Shown here one piece after another: positions 34,265 to 43,384 of a stretch of DNA of 64,000 bases. Each line of letters starts with the position of its first letter. The first letter of the stretch is position 1. This stretch comes from Okibacterium fritillariae (GTDB lineage Bacteria > Actinomycetota > Actinomycetes > Actinomycetales > Microbacteriaceae), in NCBI RefSeq assembly GCF_900167575.1, contig NZ_FUZP01000001.1, forward strand, positions 1,116,001-1,180,000. The letters run 5' to 3'. The notes under the pieces were generated by a model. That model was not told the DNA's origin, did no database searches, and saw nothing but the letters and a program-made list of their open reading frames with translations. Position numbers and translations under genes: made by a program.

Positions 34265-35653
34265 TCACACGTCGGTGCGACGCGGGTCTGCAGCATCCGC
34301 CTCGCCCGTCGAACCGGAGGACGTGGCGCCGATCGAACCCGTCGCGAGCGTCAGGGTGAGGGCGACGCCATCCGGTGCGTCGGCGGCGTCGCGCAGCACG
34401 TGACCCGTCGGCAATTGCGCGATCGCATAGCCGCGGTCGAGCGTGCGCTGCGGCGACAGAGCACGCAGTTCGGAGCGCAGGCGCGCGGTCTCGGTCGAGG
34501 CCTTCTCGAGGGCGCGGTCGACGAGCTCGGCGCCGCGCGCCACGTAACGGGTGAGGTCTTGTGAGCGCTGGTCGACGATCCAGGCGCTGGAGGCGAGGGC
34601 GGGGCGCGACCGCAGTTGCTCGACGCGGTGGATCTCGTGCTGCAGATAGGTGGTGAGCCGCACGGTGAGGCGGCTGCGGGCCTGTTGCACGCGGGCGAGT
34701 TCCTCCGAGACATCCGGAACCACGCGTTTGGCGGCATCGGTGGGGGTCGAGGCGCGCAGATCGGCGACATCGTCGAGCAGGGGCCGGTCGGCTTCGTGGC
34801 CGATGGCGCTCACGAGCGGCGTGGTGCAGTCGGCGGCCGCGCGCACGACACGTTCGTCGCTGAAGCCCAGCAGATTCTGGAAGTCCCCGCCACCGCGCGC
34901 CACGATGATGACATCGACCTCGGGGTCGGCGTCGAGCGTGCGGATGGCGGACGACACGTCGGCCACGGTGCGTTCTCCCTGCACGGCGGCGTGCACCACG
35001 CGGAAGCGCACGGCGGGCCAGCGCAGTTGAGCGTTGCGCAGGACGTCTTTCTCGGCATCCGAATCTTTGCCCGTGATGAGGCCGATGCAGCCGGGGAGGA
35101 AGGGGAGCGGTTTCTTGCGCGACGCGTCGAAGAGGCCCTCGGCTTTCAGCTGCGCGCGCAGGCGTTCGAGGCGTTCGAGCAGGTCGCCCAGGCCGACGTG
35201 TTTCATGTCGAAGACCTGCATGGTGAGCGAGCCGCCCTTGACCCAGTAGTTGGGCTTGACCATGGCGACCACGTGATCGCCCTGCTTCAGGTCGGACGGG
35301 ATGCGCGACTTCACCGACGACCACACCGTGAACGAGATGGTGGCGTCGGCGTCGAGGTCTTTGAGCTTTCCATAGACGTTTCCACCCGAAACGCCCCACT
35401 GCGTGATCTCGCCCTCGACCCAGACCGAGCCCAGGCGATCGATGTATTCGCGCAGTTTCTGGCCCAACATCGACACCGGCCAGGGATGTTCGGCCGACGG
35501 CCCGCTCGGTGCGGCAGGGTTCGCGGATGCCTGAGCGCCGGCCCGCTGCGAGGCGGAAACCTCGTCGGCACCCCCGCCAGAGCCCGTGTTTGCGCGGAAA
35601 GACGGCCCCGTCGTGCTCGGGCTTCGACCCGTCGTCGAGCGTTCGGCAGCCAT
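34265..35653 (-). CDS. xseA: Exodeoxyribonuclease VII large subunit
   Basis: 462 residues. The OB-fold domain begins at PWPVSMLGQKLREYIDRLGS and WVEGEITQW. The catalytic domain includes GLITGKDSDAEKDVLRN, VIIVARGGGDFQNLLGF and SAIGHEADRPLLDDVADLRA. The C-terminal coiled-coil and GYAI strand follow. About 60 extra disordered residues precede the OB fold. AGGAGG lies five bases before ATG 35653, a very strong site. It cuts single-stranded DNA in the cytoplasm and opens the xseA-xseB-DUF4245-carbonic anhydrase-fumC operon. Confidence 0.94.
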   Translation of the reverse strand: MAAERSTTGRSPSTTGPSFRANTGSGGGADEVSASQRAGAQASANPAAPSGPSAEHPWPVSMLGQKLREYIDRLGSVWVEGEITQWGVSGGNVYGKLKDLDADATISFTVWSSVKSRIPSDLKQGDHVVAMVKPNYWVKGGSLTMQVFDMKHVGLGDLLERLERLRAQLKAEGLFDASRKKPLPFLPGCIGLITGKDSDAEKDVLRNAQLRWPAVRFRVVHAAVQGERTVADVSSAIRTLDADPEVDVIIVARGGGDFQNLLGFSDERVVRAAADCTTPLVSAIGHEADRPLLDDVADLRASTPTDAAKRVVPDVSEELARVQQARSRLTVRLTTYLQHEIHRVEQLRSRPALASSAWIVDQRSQDLTRYVARGAELVDRALEKASTETARLRSELRALSPQRTLDRGYAIAQLPTGHVLRDAADAPDGVALTLTLATGSIGATSSGSTGEADAADPRRTDV

Positions 35654-35702
35654 GCATTCCTCCTCTAACCTCACGCCCAGCGGCAGCGCCTAGAATCGAA
35701 GG

Positions 35703-36764
35703 GTGAGTGACGCAACGATCAGCCTGCCAATGCCCCGGATTCCAGGCGCACGGGCGAGGCTCAAGAATACCCCGGTTCAGGGCGAGAAGAAGGTTCTGCT
35801 CGCTGCCCCCCGCGGCTACTGTGCCGGCGTCGACCGCGCCGTCATCGCCGTCGAGAAGGCGCTCGAGCAGTACGGCTCGCCCGTCTACGTGCGCAAACAG
35901 ATCGTGCACAACATCCACGTGGTGTCCGAGCTCGAGAACAAGGGCGCCATCTTCGTCGATGAGGTCGACGAGGTTCCGCCGGGCGCGCACATCGTGTTCA
36001 GCGCCCACGGCGTGTCTCCGGCCGTGGTCAACGCGGCCCAAGACCGCGGGCTGCTCGCCATCGACGCGACGTGCCCGCTGGTCACCAAGGTGCACCGCGA
36101 GGCCGTTCGGTTCGCACGCGACGATTTCGAGATCTTGCTGATCGGCCACGAAGGCCACGAAGAGGTCGAGGGCACCGCCGGTGAGGCACCCGACCACGTC
36201 ACGCTCGTCAACAGCCCCGACGACGTTCCCAACATCCACGTCAAAGACCCCGACAAGGTCGTGTGGCTCTCGCAGACCACGCTCTCGGTCGACGAGACCA
36301 TGGAGACGGTCCGCCGTCTGCGCGAGCGCTTCCCCAACCTGCAAGACCCGCCCAGCGACGACATCTGCTACGCCACGCAGAACCGCCAGGTGGCCATCAA
36401 GAAGGTCGCGCAAGACTCCGACCTCGTGATCGTCGTCGGTTCGGCCAACTCGTCCAACAGCGTGCGCCTCGTCGAGGTCGCGCTCGAATACGGCGCCAAG
36501 GCCGCCTACCGCGTCGACTACTCGCACGAGGTCAAGCAGGAGTGGTTCGACGGCGTGAAGACCGTCGGCGTCACCTCGGGTGCCTCCGTGCCCGAAGAGC
36601 TCGTGCAAGAGCTGCTCGAAGACCTCGCCACGGCGGGTTACCTCGACGTCGAGCAGGTCAAGACGGCCGAAGAAGACCTCATGTTCTCGCTTCCCAAGGA
36701 ACTGCGCACCAACCTGAAGGGCCAGCGCGAAGCGCGTGCGCTCGGCGGGCGGGTCTCTTCGTGA
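35703..36764 (+). CDS. ispH: 4-hydroxy-3-methylbut-2-enyl diphosphate reductase
   Basis: 353 residues. Last step of the MEP isoprenoid pathway, giving IPP and DMAPP. The three cluster-ligand cysteines are at 40 ([12 protein letters not shown]), 124 ([11 protein letters not shown]) and 222 ([11 protein letters not shown]). A TAGAAT box ends six bases before the GTG, so the transcript is probably leaderless; ATG 35733 is a less likely alternative. It diverges from xseA and overlaps the next gene (GTGA). Rv1110 lies in the same relation to xseA/xseB in M. tuberculosis. Confidence 0.95.
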   Translation: MSDATISLPMPRIPGARARLKNTPVQGEKKVLLAAPRGYCAGVDRAVIAVEKALEQYGSPVYVRKQIVHNIHVVSELENKGAIFVDEVDEVPPGAHIVFSAHGVSPAVVNAAQDRGLLAIDATCPLVTKVHREAVRFARDDFEILLIGHEGHEEVEGTAGEAPDHVTLVNSPDDVPNIHVKDPDKVVWLSQTTLSVDETMETVRRLRERFPNLQDPPSDDICYATQNRQVAIKKVAQDSDLVIVVGSANSSNSVRLVEVALEYGAKAAYRVDYSHEVKQEWFDGVKTVGVTSGASVPEELVQELLEDLATAGYLDVEQVKTAEEDLMFSLPKELRTNLKGQREARALGGRVSS

Positions 36765-37828
36765 GCGGCGACCGCGACACGACAGACACACCTCCTTCCA
36801 CGACCGACCCGGTGATGGGCGACGGTTCGCCTCAGCACGATGACGCCCCCGAGACGGGTGCAGATTCGCGCGTGCCGAACGATGCGCCCGAGACCGGGAG
36901 GACGTACGGCGAGTCCGTCGACGCGGCAGCTGCTGCCGCGGCGTCCGGTTCCGGCTCGGCGTCCAGTTCCGCTGCGGCGTCCGGCTCGGCGGCTGCGGCG
37001 TCCGTTCGTCCCGAACGCCCGGCGTTCGGCGAATACGCGACGCCCGAAGAGCAGCGTGCCGCCATCCGCGTGCCGTTCGACACCGAAGAGGGCGTTCCAG
37101 TCGTCGCCGATGCTGACGCGCCCGTAGCGCCCGTCGACCACGACGGTCACGCCGCATCCTCACCCGCCAGCTATGGCGAGCGAGTTGCGGGTGCGCAGCG
37201 ACCGACGCCGCAGCCGACCGGTCAGGATGCGCCCTCCACCTCGGGCTCATCGAAGCCGTCGCGTGCCTCCGCTCGCGGTGAGAGCGGGGCGCCCTCCGGC
37301 AACGGATCGGGCAGTGGCACGGGCAACGGTTCCGGCACGGGTACTCGGTCCGGTTCCGGCTCCGCCAACGGCAAGCAGACCCCGGCCGGATTCTTCGCCA
37401 ACGCTTTCGGCGGCGGCTCTTCCGCGGCAACTACGGCCGACGGTCCGGCCGACGGCGTCGCTCCGGCGCGCCGTGACCGTCTCGTCACGTATCTTTTGCT
37501 CGCCTTCGGTCTTCTCGTCGTGCTCAATACCGTGAGTGGCATTGCAGCCCTCCCTGCGTCGGTCAGGCGGGTATTCGAGCAGTGGAACATCGAGGGCACG
37601 CCGCCCGTGGACCTGTTCGTCACGCTGGGCTGGATCACGACCGTCGTCGTCGTCGTCATGTGGGTCGTTGCGTTGCTCTGGTCACTCCGCGCTATGCGTC
37701 GAGGAAAGCTCAGCTGGTGGATCCCCGTGCTGTGCGGCGTGATCGTCTTCGTCATTGCGGTGGTCGTCTTCTCCGTCGGCTCCGCCACAGACCCGACCAT
37801 CATGAATTCGTTCATGCAGCGCGGCTAG
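36761..37828 (+). CDS. DUF6264-like membrane protein with long disordered N-terminus
   Basis: 355 residues. The first 230 are low-complexity Ala/Ser/Gly/Pro (runs such as [15 protein letters not shown]). A conserved-looking patch, [17 protein letters not shown], lies near residue 90. The C-terminus has three hydrophobic helices ([59 protein letters not shown]). Family assignment rests on position after ispH and this layout, as in other Microbacteriaceae. GTG overlaps the ispH stop by four bases. Function unknown. Confidence 0.75.
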   Translation: MSGDRDTTDTPPSTTDPVMGDGSPQHDDAPETGADSRVPNDAPETGRTYGESVDAAAAAAASGSGSASSSAAASGSAAAASVRPERPAFGEYATPEEQRAAIRVPFDTEEGVPVVADADAPVAPVDHDGHAASSPASYGERVAGAQRPTPQPTGQDAPSTSGSSKPSRASARGESGAPSGNGSGSGTGNGSGTGTRSGSGSANGKQTPAGFFANAFGGGSSAATTADGPADGVAPARRDRLVTYLLLAFGLLVVLNTVSGIAALPASVRRVFEQWNIEGTPPVDLFVTLGWITTVVVVVMWVVALLWSLRAMRRGKLSWWIPVLCGVIVFVIAVVVFSVGSATDPTIMNSFMQRG

Positions 37829-37876
37829 CGCACCACACGTCAGCGGCCCGACGCTCACGAGCCAGGGCCCAGCACC

Positions 37877-37920
37877 AACGACGAACGCCCCGCGGATGCA
37901 TCCACGGGGCGTTCGTCGTT
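37877..37920. terminator. Very strong bidirectional hairpin terminator
   Basis: AACGACGAACGCCCCG (37877-37892) pairs perfectly with CGGGGCGTTCGTCGTT (37905-37920), a 16-bp stem. The loop itself contains the palindrome GGATGCATCC. It separates the convergent DUF6264-like and aldolase genes. Confidence 0.85.
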
Positions 37921-37958
37921 GCGGGTCGGCCGCGCAGTGCACGCGGCCGACCGAGGGT

Positions 37959-38987
37959 TTAGCGCGAGATGGCGTTTCCGGCGGAACCGAGCTGGCGCGT
38001 GGCGTCGACGACGCGGGCGGCCATGGCGGTCTCGGCGATCTTGCCCCACGAGCGCGGGTCGTAGACCTTCTTGTTGCCCACTTCGCCGTCGACCTTGAGG
38101 AAGCCGTCGTAGTTCTTCAGCACGGTGTCGGCGATCGAGCGGCTGAATGCGTACTGCGTGTCGGTGTCGATGTTCATCTTGATGACACCGTTGCGCACGG
38201 CCTCGGCGATCTCGTCGTCGGTGGAGCCGGAGCCGCCGTGGAACACGAGGTCGAGCGGCTTGGGGCCGTGGCCGTACTTGGCGGCGAGGCCATCCTGAAT
38301 CTCTTTCAGCAGCTCGGGCTTGAGCTTGACGTTGCCGGGCTTGTAGACGCCGTGCACGTTGCCGAACGTGAGGGCGGCCATGTAGCGGCCCTTCTCGCCG
38401 AGACCCAGGGCCTCGACGGTGGCGATCGCGTCGTCGAGCGTCGTGTAGAGGTGCTCGTTGATGTCGTGGCTGACACCGTCTTCTTCGCCGCCGACGACGC
38501 CGATCTCGACCTCGAGGATGGCGTTGATGGCCTTGGTGCGGGCGATCATGTCTTCGGCGATGCGCAGGTTCTCGTCGAGGGGAACGGCCGAACCGTCCCA
38601 CATGTGCGACTGGAAGATCGGGTTGCGGCCGGCCTTGACCTCTTCTTCGCTGGCGGCGATGAGGGGCATGACGAAGCCGTCGAGCGCATCCTTGGGGCAG
38701 TGGTCGGTGTGCAGCGCGACCGTGATCGGGTAGTTCTTGGCGACCTCGGTGGCGAACTTGGCGAAGGCGATGGCACCGGCCGCGCGGTTCTTGACGGTCT
38801 GGCCGGCGAAGTAGTCGGCACCGCCCGTGGTGACCTGGATGATGCCGTCGGAGCCGGCCTCGCTCAGGCCCTGCAGCACGGAGTTGATGGTCTGCGAGCT
38901 CGAGACGTTGACCGCCGGGAAAGCGAAGCCCTTCGTCTTGGCGGTGTCGAGCATCTCGGCGTACTGCTCTGGGGTGGCGACGGGCAT
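37959..38987 (-). CDS. fba: Class II fructose-bisphosphate aldolase
   Basis: 342 residues. Zinc-dependent aldolase that splits fructose-1,6-bisphosphate in glycolysis and joins trioses in gluconeogenesis. Metal and catalytic residues are visible in ALHTDHCPKD (His93, Asp95, His96) and later in LTFGNVHGVY and LVFHGGSGST. Length is as expected. AGGAGAAA precedes ATG 38987. It diverges from glpX, the phosphatase acting on the same sugar, over 200 bp. Confidence 0.95.
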   Translation of the reverse strand: MPVATPEQYAEMLDTAKTKGFAFPAVNVSSSQTINSVLQGLSEAGSDGIIQVTTGGADYFAGQTVKNRAAGAIAFAKFATEVAKNYPITVALHTDHCPKDALDGFVMPLIAASEEEVKAGRNPIFQSHMWDGSAVPLDENLRIAEDMIARTKAINAILEVEIGVVGGEEDGVSHDINEHLYTTLDDAIATVEALGLGEKGRYMAALTFGNVHGVYKPGNVKLKPELLKEIQDGLAAKYGHGPKPLDLVFHGGSGSTDDEIAEAVRNGVIKMNIDTDTQYAFSRSIADTVLKNYDGFLKVDGEVGNKKVYDPRSWGKIAETAMAARVVDATRQLGSAGNAISR

Positions 38988-39186
38988 AGATTTCTCCTTC
39001 GAGATCGGACTACTGCAGCCAGTTTAGTGATCGGGGGGATGTCGCGCAGTGCGCACGCCGAGTGCACGTTCGTGCGGGGCATCCGATCTGACCGGTGCTC
39101 GCGAAATGGCGGCGGCTAGGCTGGGAGTGGGCCCCCAGCACCTGATAAATATGCAGCCGATGTATCGATCGAATCAGAGGATTCCC

Positions 39187-40170
39187 GTGACGCAAGAAAC
39201 ACAGACCCAATACCTGCACCCCGACCGCAACCTCGCAATGGAGCTGGTGCGAGCGACCGAGGCGGCCGCCATCCGTGCCACGCCGTGGATCGGCCGGGGC
39301 GACAAGAACGCTGCCGACGGTGCCGCGGTCGACGCCATGCGCAAGTTCCTCGGAACGGTGAACTTCGAGGGCGTCGTCGTGATCGGCGAGGGCGAGAAGG
39401 ACCACGCGCCCATGCTCTACAACGGCGAACAGGTGGGCAACGGCTCGGGCCCCGCGTGCGATATCGCGGTCGACCCCATCGATGGCACGAGCCTCACCGC
39501 GGCCGGCCGCCAGAACGCGCTCTCGGTCATCGCCGTCTCCGACCGGGGCAGCATGTTCGACCCGTCGGCCGTGTTCTACATGGACAAGATCGTGACCGGT
39601 CCCGAGGGCCACGGCGTCATCGACATCTCGCGCCCCATCGGCGAGAACATCCGCGCTCTGGCGAAGGCCAAGGGCAAGAGCGTCGAAGAGATGCGCATCG
39701 CCGTGCTCGACCGCCCTCGCCACGCCAACCTCATCGAGGAGATCCGCGAGGCCGGCGCCGGAACCCGACTGCTGCTCGACGGCGACGTCGCCGGTGGCAT
39801 CAACGCGGCCCGCTACGAGTCGCGCATCGACATGTGCGTCGGCATCGGCGGAACCCCCGAGGGCATCATCACGGCCTGCGCCGTCAAGGCTCTGGGCGGC
39901 CTCATCCAGGGCAAGCTCATGCCGAAGGACGACGCCGAGCGTGAGAAGGCCATCGCGGCCGGCCACGACCTCGACCGCATCCTCACGGGCGACGACCTCG
40001 TGCGCGGCGACAACACCTACTTCGTGGCGACCGGTGTGACCAACGGCGAACTGGTGGCGGGTGTGCAGCGCAAGGGCCCGATCATCCGCACCGAGAGCCT
40101 CGTGCTGCGGTCGCGCTCGGGCACAGCTCGTCGCGTCGTGGCCGACCACCTCGTCGAGAAGTGGCTCTAA
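39187..40170 (+). CDS. glpX: Class II fructose-1,6-bisphosphatase
   Basis: 327 residues. Gluconeogenic phosphatase of the GlpX family: metal-binding [18 protein letters not shown], the lithium-sensitive phosphatase motif DPIDGT (96-101) and the [11 protein letters not shown] loop are present. GTG 39187 (AGAGGA just upstream) is preferred and gives the family's usual length. A TGATAAATA extended -10 at 39143-39151 would also permit a leaderless start at ATG 39160. A hairpin follows the stop. M. tuberculosis glpX (Rv1099c) lies beside fum. Confidence 0.93.
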   Translation: MTQETQTQYLHPDRNLAMELVRATEAAAIRATPWIGRGDKNAADGAAVDAMRKFLGTVNFEGVVVIGEGEKDHAPMLYNGEQVGNGSGPACDIAVDPIDGTSLTAAGRQNALSVIAVSDRGSMFDPSAVFYMDKIVTGPEGHGVIDISRPIGENIRALAKAKGKSVEEMRIAVLDRPRHANLIEEIREAGAGTRLLLDGDVAGGINAARYESRIDMCVGIGGTPEGIITACAVKALGGLIQGKLMPKDDAEREKAIAAGHDLDRILTGDDLVRGDNTYFVATGVTNGELVAGVQRKGPIIRTESLVLRSRSGTARRVVADHLVEKWL

Positions 40171-40191
40171 ACGTTCTCGTGAACTGAGTGG

Positions 40192-40225
40192 ATGTCGCAC
40201 CGCTGGCTTCGGCCCGGTGCGACAT
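40192..40225 (+). terminator. Hairpin terminator after glpX
   Basis: ATGTCGCACCG (40192-40202) pairs perfectly with CGGTGCGACAT (40215-40225) around a loop that itself can form GGC/GCC pairs, 22 bases beyond the stop. Confidence 0.7.
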
Positions 40226-40232
40226 TCGCGTT

Positions 40233-40246
40233 AACCGGCGCCGGTT
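40233..40246. repeat. 14-bp perfect palindrome
   Basis: AACCGGCGCCGGTT is its own reverse complement. It lies between the glpX terminator and the PepSY promoter region and could be a regulator site. Confidence 0.5.
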
Positions 40247-40258
40247 GATTTCGAGCCG

Positions 40259-40275
40259 CTTCAGGTTGGCTTCAG
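40259..40275 (+). promoter_or_regulatory. OmpR-type direct repeat (CTTCAG-N5-CTTCAG) before the PepSY gene
   Basis: CTTCAG occurs at 40259-40264 and 40270-40275, an exact 11-base period as bound by tandem OmpR/PhoB-class response regulators. A weaker third copy may follow. A plausible -10 (TGTTCA, 40294-40299) lies 17-18 bases on. The response regulator encoded 0.8 kb downstream is the obvious candidate binder. Confidence 0.5.
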
Positions 40276-40337
40276 CGTCGGTTCGAGATGCTCTGTTCAT
40301 GCCCGCAACAGGGCAGCGAACCACGAAGGAGCATCCC

Positions 40338-40946
40338 ATGCAGAAGAAGACCAAGATCATCACCGCCTCGGCCATCACGGCCGGAATCGTACTGGGTGGC
40401 GCGGGCATCGCCTATGCGGTCACCGACGGGTTCGAAGGTTCGGATGCCGTGACCGGTGCCGACCTCGACCGCGCGTCGAAGGCGGCCGTGAAGGAGGTCG
40501 GCGGCGGCAAGGTCATCGACGCCGAGCGTGACGACAACCGCTACGAACTCGACGTGCTCGGGTCGGATGGCGTGTCCTACGACGTCGTCCTCGACGACTC
40601 GTTCACGGTTCTCTCGTCGCGCGCCGACGGCGACGACGACCGCGCGCGCGTCTCGGGTGGCGCGGGCTCCGGCTCGACGTCGAGCGGCTCTGACTCCGAT
40701 GACACCGCACCCGACGGCTCCTCGGGGCAGCCCGGTGCATCGGTCGACAAGGATGACCTGGTCGGCGACGAGCTCGCCCAGGCATCCGAGGCGGCTATCA
40801 AGGCTGCCGGTGGCGGAACCGTCGTCGACGCCGAGCGCTCCGACGACGCCGACCACCGCTTCGAGGTCGTGGTGCGCCTCGAAGACGGCACCGAGGTGGA
40901 TGTCGACCTCGACGAGTCCTTCGGCGTCGTGCGCACGCAGCGCTAG
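40338..40946 (+). CDS. Secreted or membrane-anchored protein with two PepSY domains
   Basis: 202 residues. A signal sequence or anchor (IITASAITAGIVLGGAGIAYA) precedes two related PepSY-like modules, about 34-88 and 133-202. Each carries a VIDAER or VVDAER strand and then a YDVVLDDSFTV or VDVDLDESFGV strand, so they arose by duplication. An acidic Ser/Gly linker joins them. AAGGAG is six bases before ATG 40338. The next two genes encode an OmpR-type two-component system; PepSY proteins often accompany such systems as output or sensing partners. Confidence 0.82.
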   Translation: MQKKTKIITASAITAGIVLGGAGIAYAVTDGFEGSDAVTGADLDRASKAAVKEVGGGKVIDAERDDNRYELDVLGSDGVSYDVVLDDSFTVLSSRADGDDDRARVSGGAGSGSTSSGSDSDDTAPDGSSGQPGASVDKDDLVGDELAQASEAAIKAAGGGTVVDAERSDDADHRFEVVVRLEDGTEVDVDLDESFGVVRTQR

Positions 40947-41031
40947 CCTCTGGCGCGCGAGTGCGTCGAATAGTCTGAAACCCCGGCCCCAGTCATCCCG
41001 ATGACCCCCTCTGATAAGAAGCAGGTGACAC

Positions 41032-41706
41032 ATGCGCGTTCTCGTGGTCGATGACGAGAAGAACCTGTTGCGTGCCATCGAGGCGGGGCTCGAGGCCGAG
41101 GGTTTCGCCGTGGACACCGCGACGAACGGTGTCGATGGCCTGTGGCTGGCGCGCGAGAACGATTATGCGGTCATCGTGCTCGACATCATGCTGCCCGGCA
41201 TGAGCGGCTATCGCATCTGTGAGCAGTTGCGGGCCGACGAGAATTGGACGCCCGTCATCATGCTCACGGCCAAGGACGGTGACCTCGATCAGGTCGAGGC
41301 GCTCGACACGGGTGCTGACGACTACCTCACGAAACCGTTCTCGTTCCAGGTGCTCCTGGCCCGGCTGCGGGCGTTGATCCGCCGCGGTGGGGGAGAGCGG
41401 CCCACCCTCTTGACGATCGGCGACCTCACGCTCGACCCGGCATCCCGGCGTGTCACGCGCGGCGGCGTTCCCATTGAGCTGACGACGCGCGAGTTCAGCG
41501 TGCTGCAGTTCCTGGCGGCGCGGCCGGGTGAGGTTCGCTCGAAGAAGGATGTCCTCGGCGGCGTCTGGGACTTCGACTTCGAGGGCGACCCCAACATCGT
41601 CGAGGTCTACATCCGCACCCTGCGCAACAAGGTCGACCGCCCCTTCGGTCGCGCGTCGATCGAAACGGTGCGCGGCGCGGGCTACCGATTGGTCGCGGAT
41701 GTCTGA
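41032..41706 (+). CDS. OmpR/PhoB-type response regulator
   Basis: 224 residues. The receiver domain has the acidic pair Asp7-Asp8, phosphoacceptor Asp51 in VLDIMLPGMSGY, and Lys in MLTAKDGDLDQ. The C-terminal winged helix contains LTTREFSVLQFLAARPG and VEVYIRTLRNKVDRPF. It overlaps the sensor kinase gene by eight bases, so the two are partners. Probable targets include the CTTCAG repeats before the PepSY gene. Confidence 0.94.
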   Translation: MRVLVVDDEKNLLRAIEAGLEAEGFAVDTATNGVDGLWLARENDYAVIVLDIMLPGMSGYRICEQLRADENWTPVIMLTAKDGDLDQVEALDTGADDYLTKPFSFQVLLARLRALIRRGGGERPTLLTIGDLTLDPASRRVTRGGVPIELTTREFSVLQFLAARPGEVRSKKDVLGGVWDFDFEGDPNIVEVYIRTLRNKVDRPFGRASIETVRGAGYRLVADV

Positions 41707-43285
41707 GCCCGAGTCCTCCGGAGCCCCGGCGCCCGGCCGCATGCCCGGACAGGCGCCCGGCGGCGAGCCCGTTCACACGCCGGGCCGCACGCCCAGACAG
41801 GCGCGTGGCGGCAACACCTTTGTGTACGGGCTCCGCGGCGAGAAGCCTGGTCGGGTCCCGAATGCGAGACATTCCTCGGGGGATGGGGCGACGTCCCCTG
41901 GCGTCACCACGCCCGGCTCGACGCGAAAGCGTCGCCTTCGGTCAGTGCGGGCGCGCATCACGGTCATCGCTAGCGTTGTCGTCGCCGTCACGGTTTCCGC
42001 GGGCGCGGTCGGTTTCGCTGTCGTCCTGCAGTCCACATTGCTCGACCAGGCGACCGTCGCCGCCGAAGCCCAACTCGACCGCTTCGAATCGCTGATCGAC
42101 GTCTCGGGCCCGTCGGCGCTGGACGACGCGGATGGCTTCGCTCAACTCGTCGGCGACGACGGTCGCGTGCTCGCGGCATCCGACGACGCCGACGAGGTTC
42201 CGGCGCTCGCCGACTCGGAGTTCGAGGGTGGCCGCGAGGCAACCCTGCCCGAGGACGACGACCCGGTGTTCATCGTGTCCTCCGAGGTCGACGATGGCGT
42301 GTTGGTCGTCGGCGTCGACGATGAGGCCCGACGTGAGGCAATCTCGACAACGGCGCTCTTACTGCTCGCCGCTCTGCCTCTGCTGGTGGCGCTGGTCGCG
42401 GTGACCTGCTGGGTGGTGGTGGGCCGCGCTCTCCGCCCGGTCGACCGCATCCGCCGCGAAACCGAGGGCGTGTCGGCCGCCGACCTGAGCCGTCGCGTGG
42501 GCGTTCCGGGAACGGGCGACGAGATCGACGCGCTGGCCGTGACCATGAACCGCATGCTCGAGCGTCTCGACAACGCGCAGTCGCGCCAGCGCCGTTTCGT
42601 CTCGGATGCTTCGCACGAGCTGCGTTCCCCGATCGCGTCGATGCGCCAGAGCTCAGAAGTCATGTTGCGCTACCCGGGCCGTGTGCCGGTCGAGGAGTTC
42701 GCCCGCACGACCTCCGAGGAGTCGCAGCGCATGGCCGACCTGGTCGAGGGCCTCCTCTTGCTGGCCCGCGCCGACGAACACGGCCTCGCGCTCTCGACCC
42801 AGCCCACGGACCTCGACGACCTCGTGCTTGCCGAGGCGTCCCGCCTCCGCGCGCTCGTCGCGGCGACCTCCGCTGATGCTGATGCTGACGAGGTTGTGTC
42901 GTCCTCGATCGTCATTGACGCGCGCGGTGTTTCTGCCGCTCAAGCGCCGGCGGATGCGCGACTGATCGCGCGGGTCTTGCGCAACCTGGGCGACAACGCG
43001 CTACGCCATGCCCGCTCCCGCGTCTGGCTGTCGTCAACGGTTCACGGCGCCGTCGCCGTCGTGTCTGTCGCCAATGATGGCGCCAACATCTCGGATGCGG
43101 ACAAGTCCCGCGTCTGGGACCGCTTCGAGCGCCTCGACGACGCCCGTTCCCGCGACCAGGGAGGCTCGGGGCTGGGCCTCCCCATCGTCGCCGAGATCGT
43201 GTCGGCTCACGGCGGCTCCGCGCAGATCGTGGATGTCGAGGGTGGCGGCGTGCGCTTCGACATTCGCCTGCCGCTGCAGCGTTAG
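41699..43285 (+). CDS. Sensor histidine kinase (HAMP-HisKA-HATPase)
   Basis: 528 residues. Two membrane helices (about 87-110 and 216-241) enclose an acidic extracytoplasmic sensor region of about 105 residues. HAMP lies at 240-293, then HisKA with His306 in VSDASHELRSPIASM, and a HATPase domain with NLGDNALRHA (N box) and DQGGSGLGLPIV (G box). Unusually, about 80 disordered Pro/Gly/Arg-rich residues precede the first helix. The acidic sensor could bind cations or peptides; that is speculation. Confidence 0.92.
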   Translation: MSEPESSGAPAPGRMPGQAPGGEPVHTPGRTPRQARGGNTFVYGLRGEKPGRVPNARHSSGDGATSPGVTTPGSTRKRRLRSVRARITVIASVVVAVTVSAGAVGFAVVLQSTLLDQATVAAEAQLDRFESLIDVSGPSALDDADGFAQLVGDDGRVLAASDDADEVPALADSEFEGGREATLPEDDDPVFIVSSEVDDGVLVVGVDDEARREAISTTALLLLAALPLLVALVAVTCWVVVGRALRPVDRIRRETEGVSAADLSRRVGVPGTGDEIDALAVTMNRMLERLDNAQSRQRRFVSDASHELRSPIASMRQSSEVMLRYPGRVPVEEFARTTSEESQRMADLVEGLLLLARADEHGLALSTQPTDLDDLVLAEASRLRALVAATSADADADEVVSSSIVIDARGVSAAQAPADARLIARVLRNLGDNALRHARSRVWLSSTVHGAVAVVSVANDGANISDADKSRVWDRFERLDDARSRDQGGSGLGLPIVAEIVSAHGGSAQIVDVEGGGVRFDIRLPLQR

Positions 43286-43384
43286 GTCGCCGCTTCGCCG
43301 TCCGCGCCCGCTGAACGAGCAGGCGCGTTATGAGGAATGTGCGTCTCATCGACGCATGAGGCGACGGCCTTTACCGCTAGCGGC

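Noticed and set aside
36263-36760. Plus-strand extension of the DUF6264-like frame back into ispH
   Set aside because: It overlaps ispH in another frame; the GTG at 36761 with GTGA overlap is the natural start.
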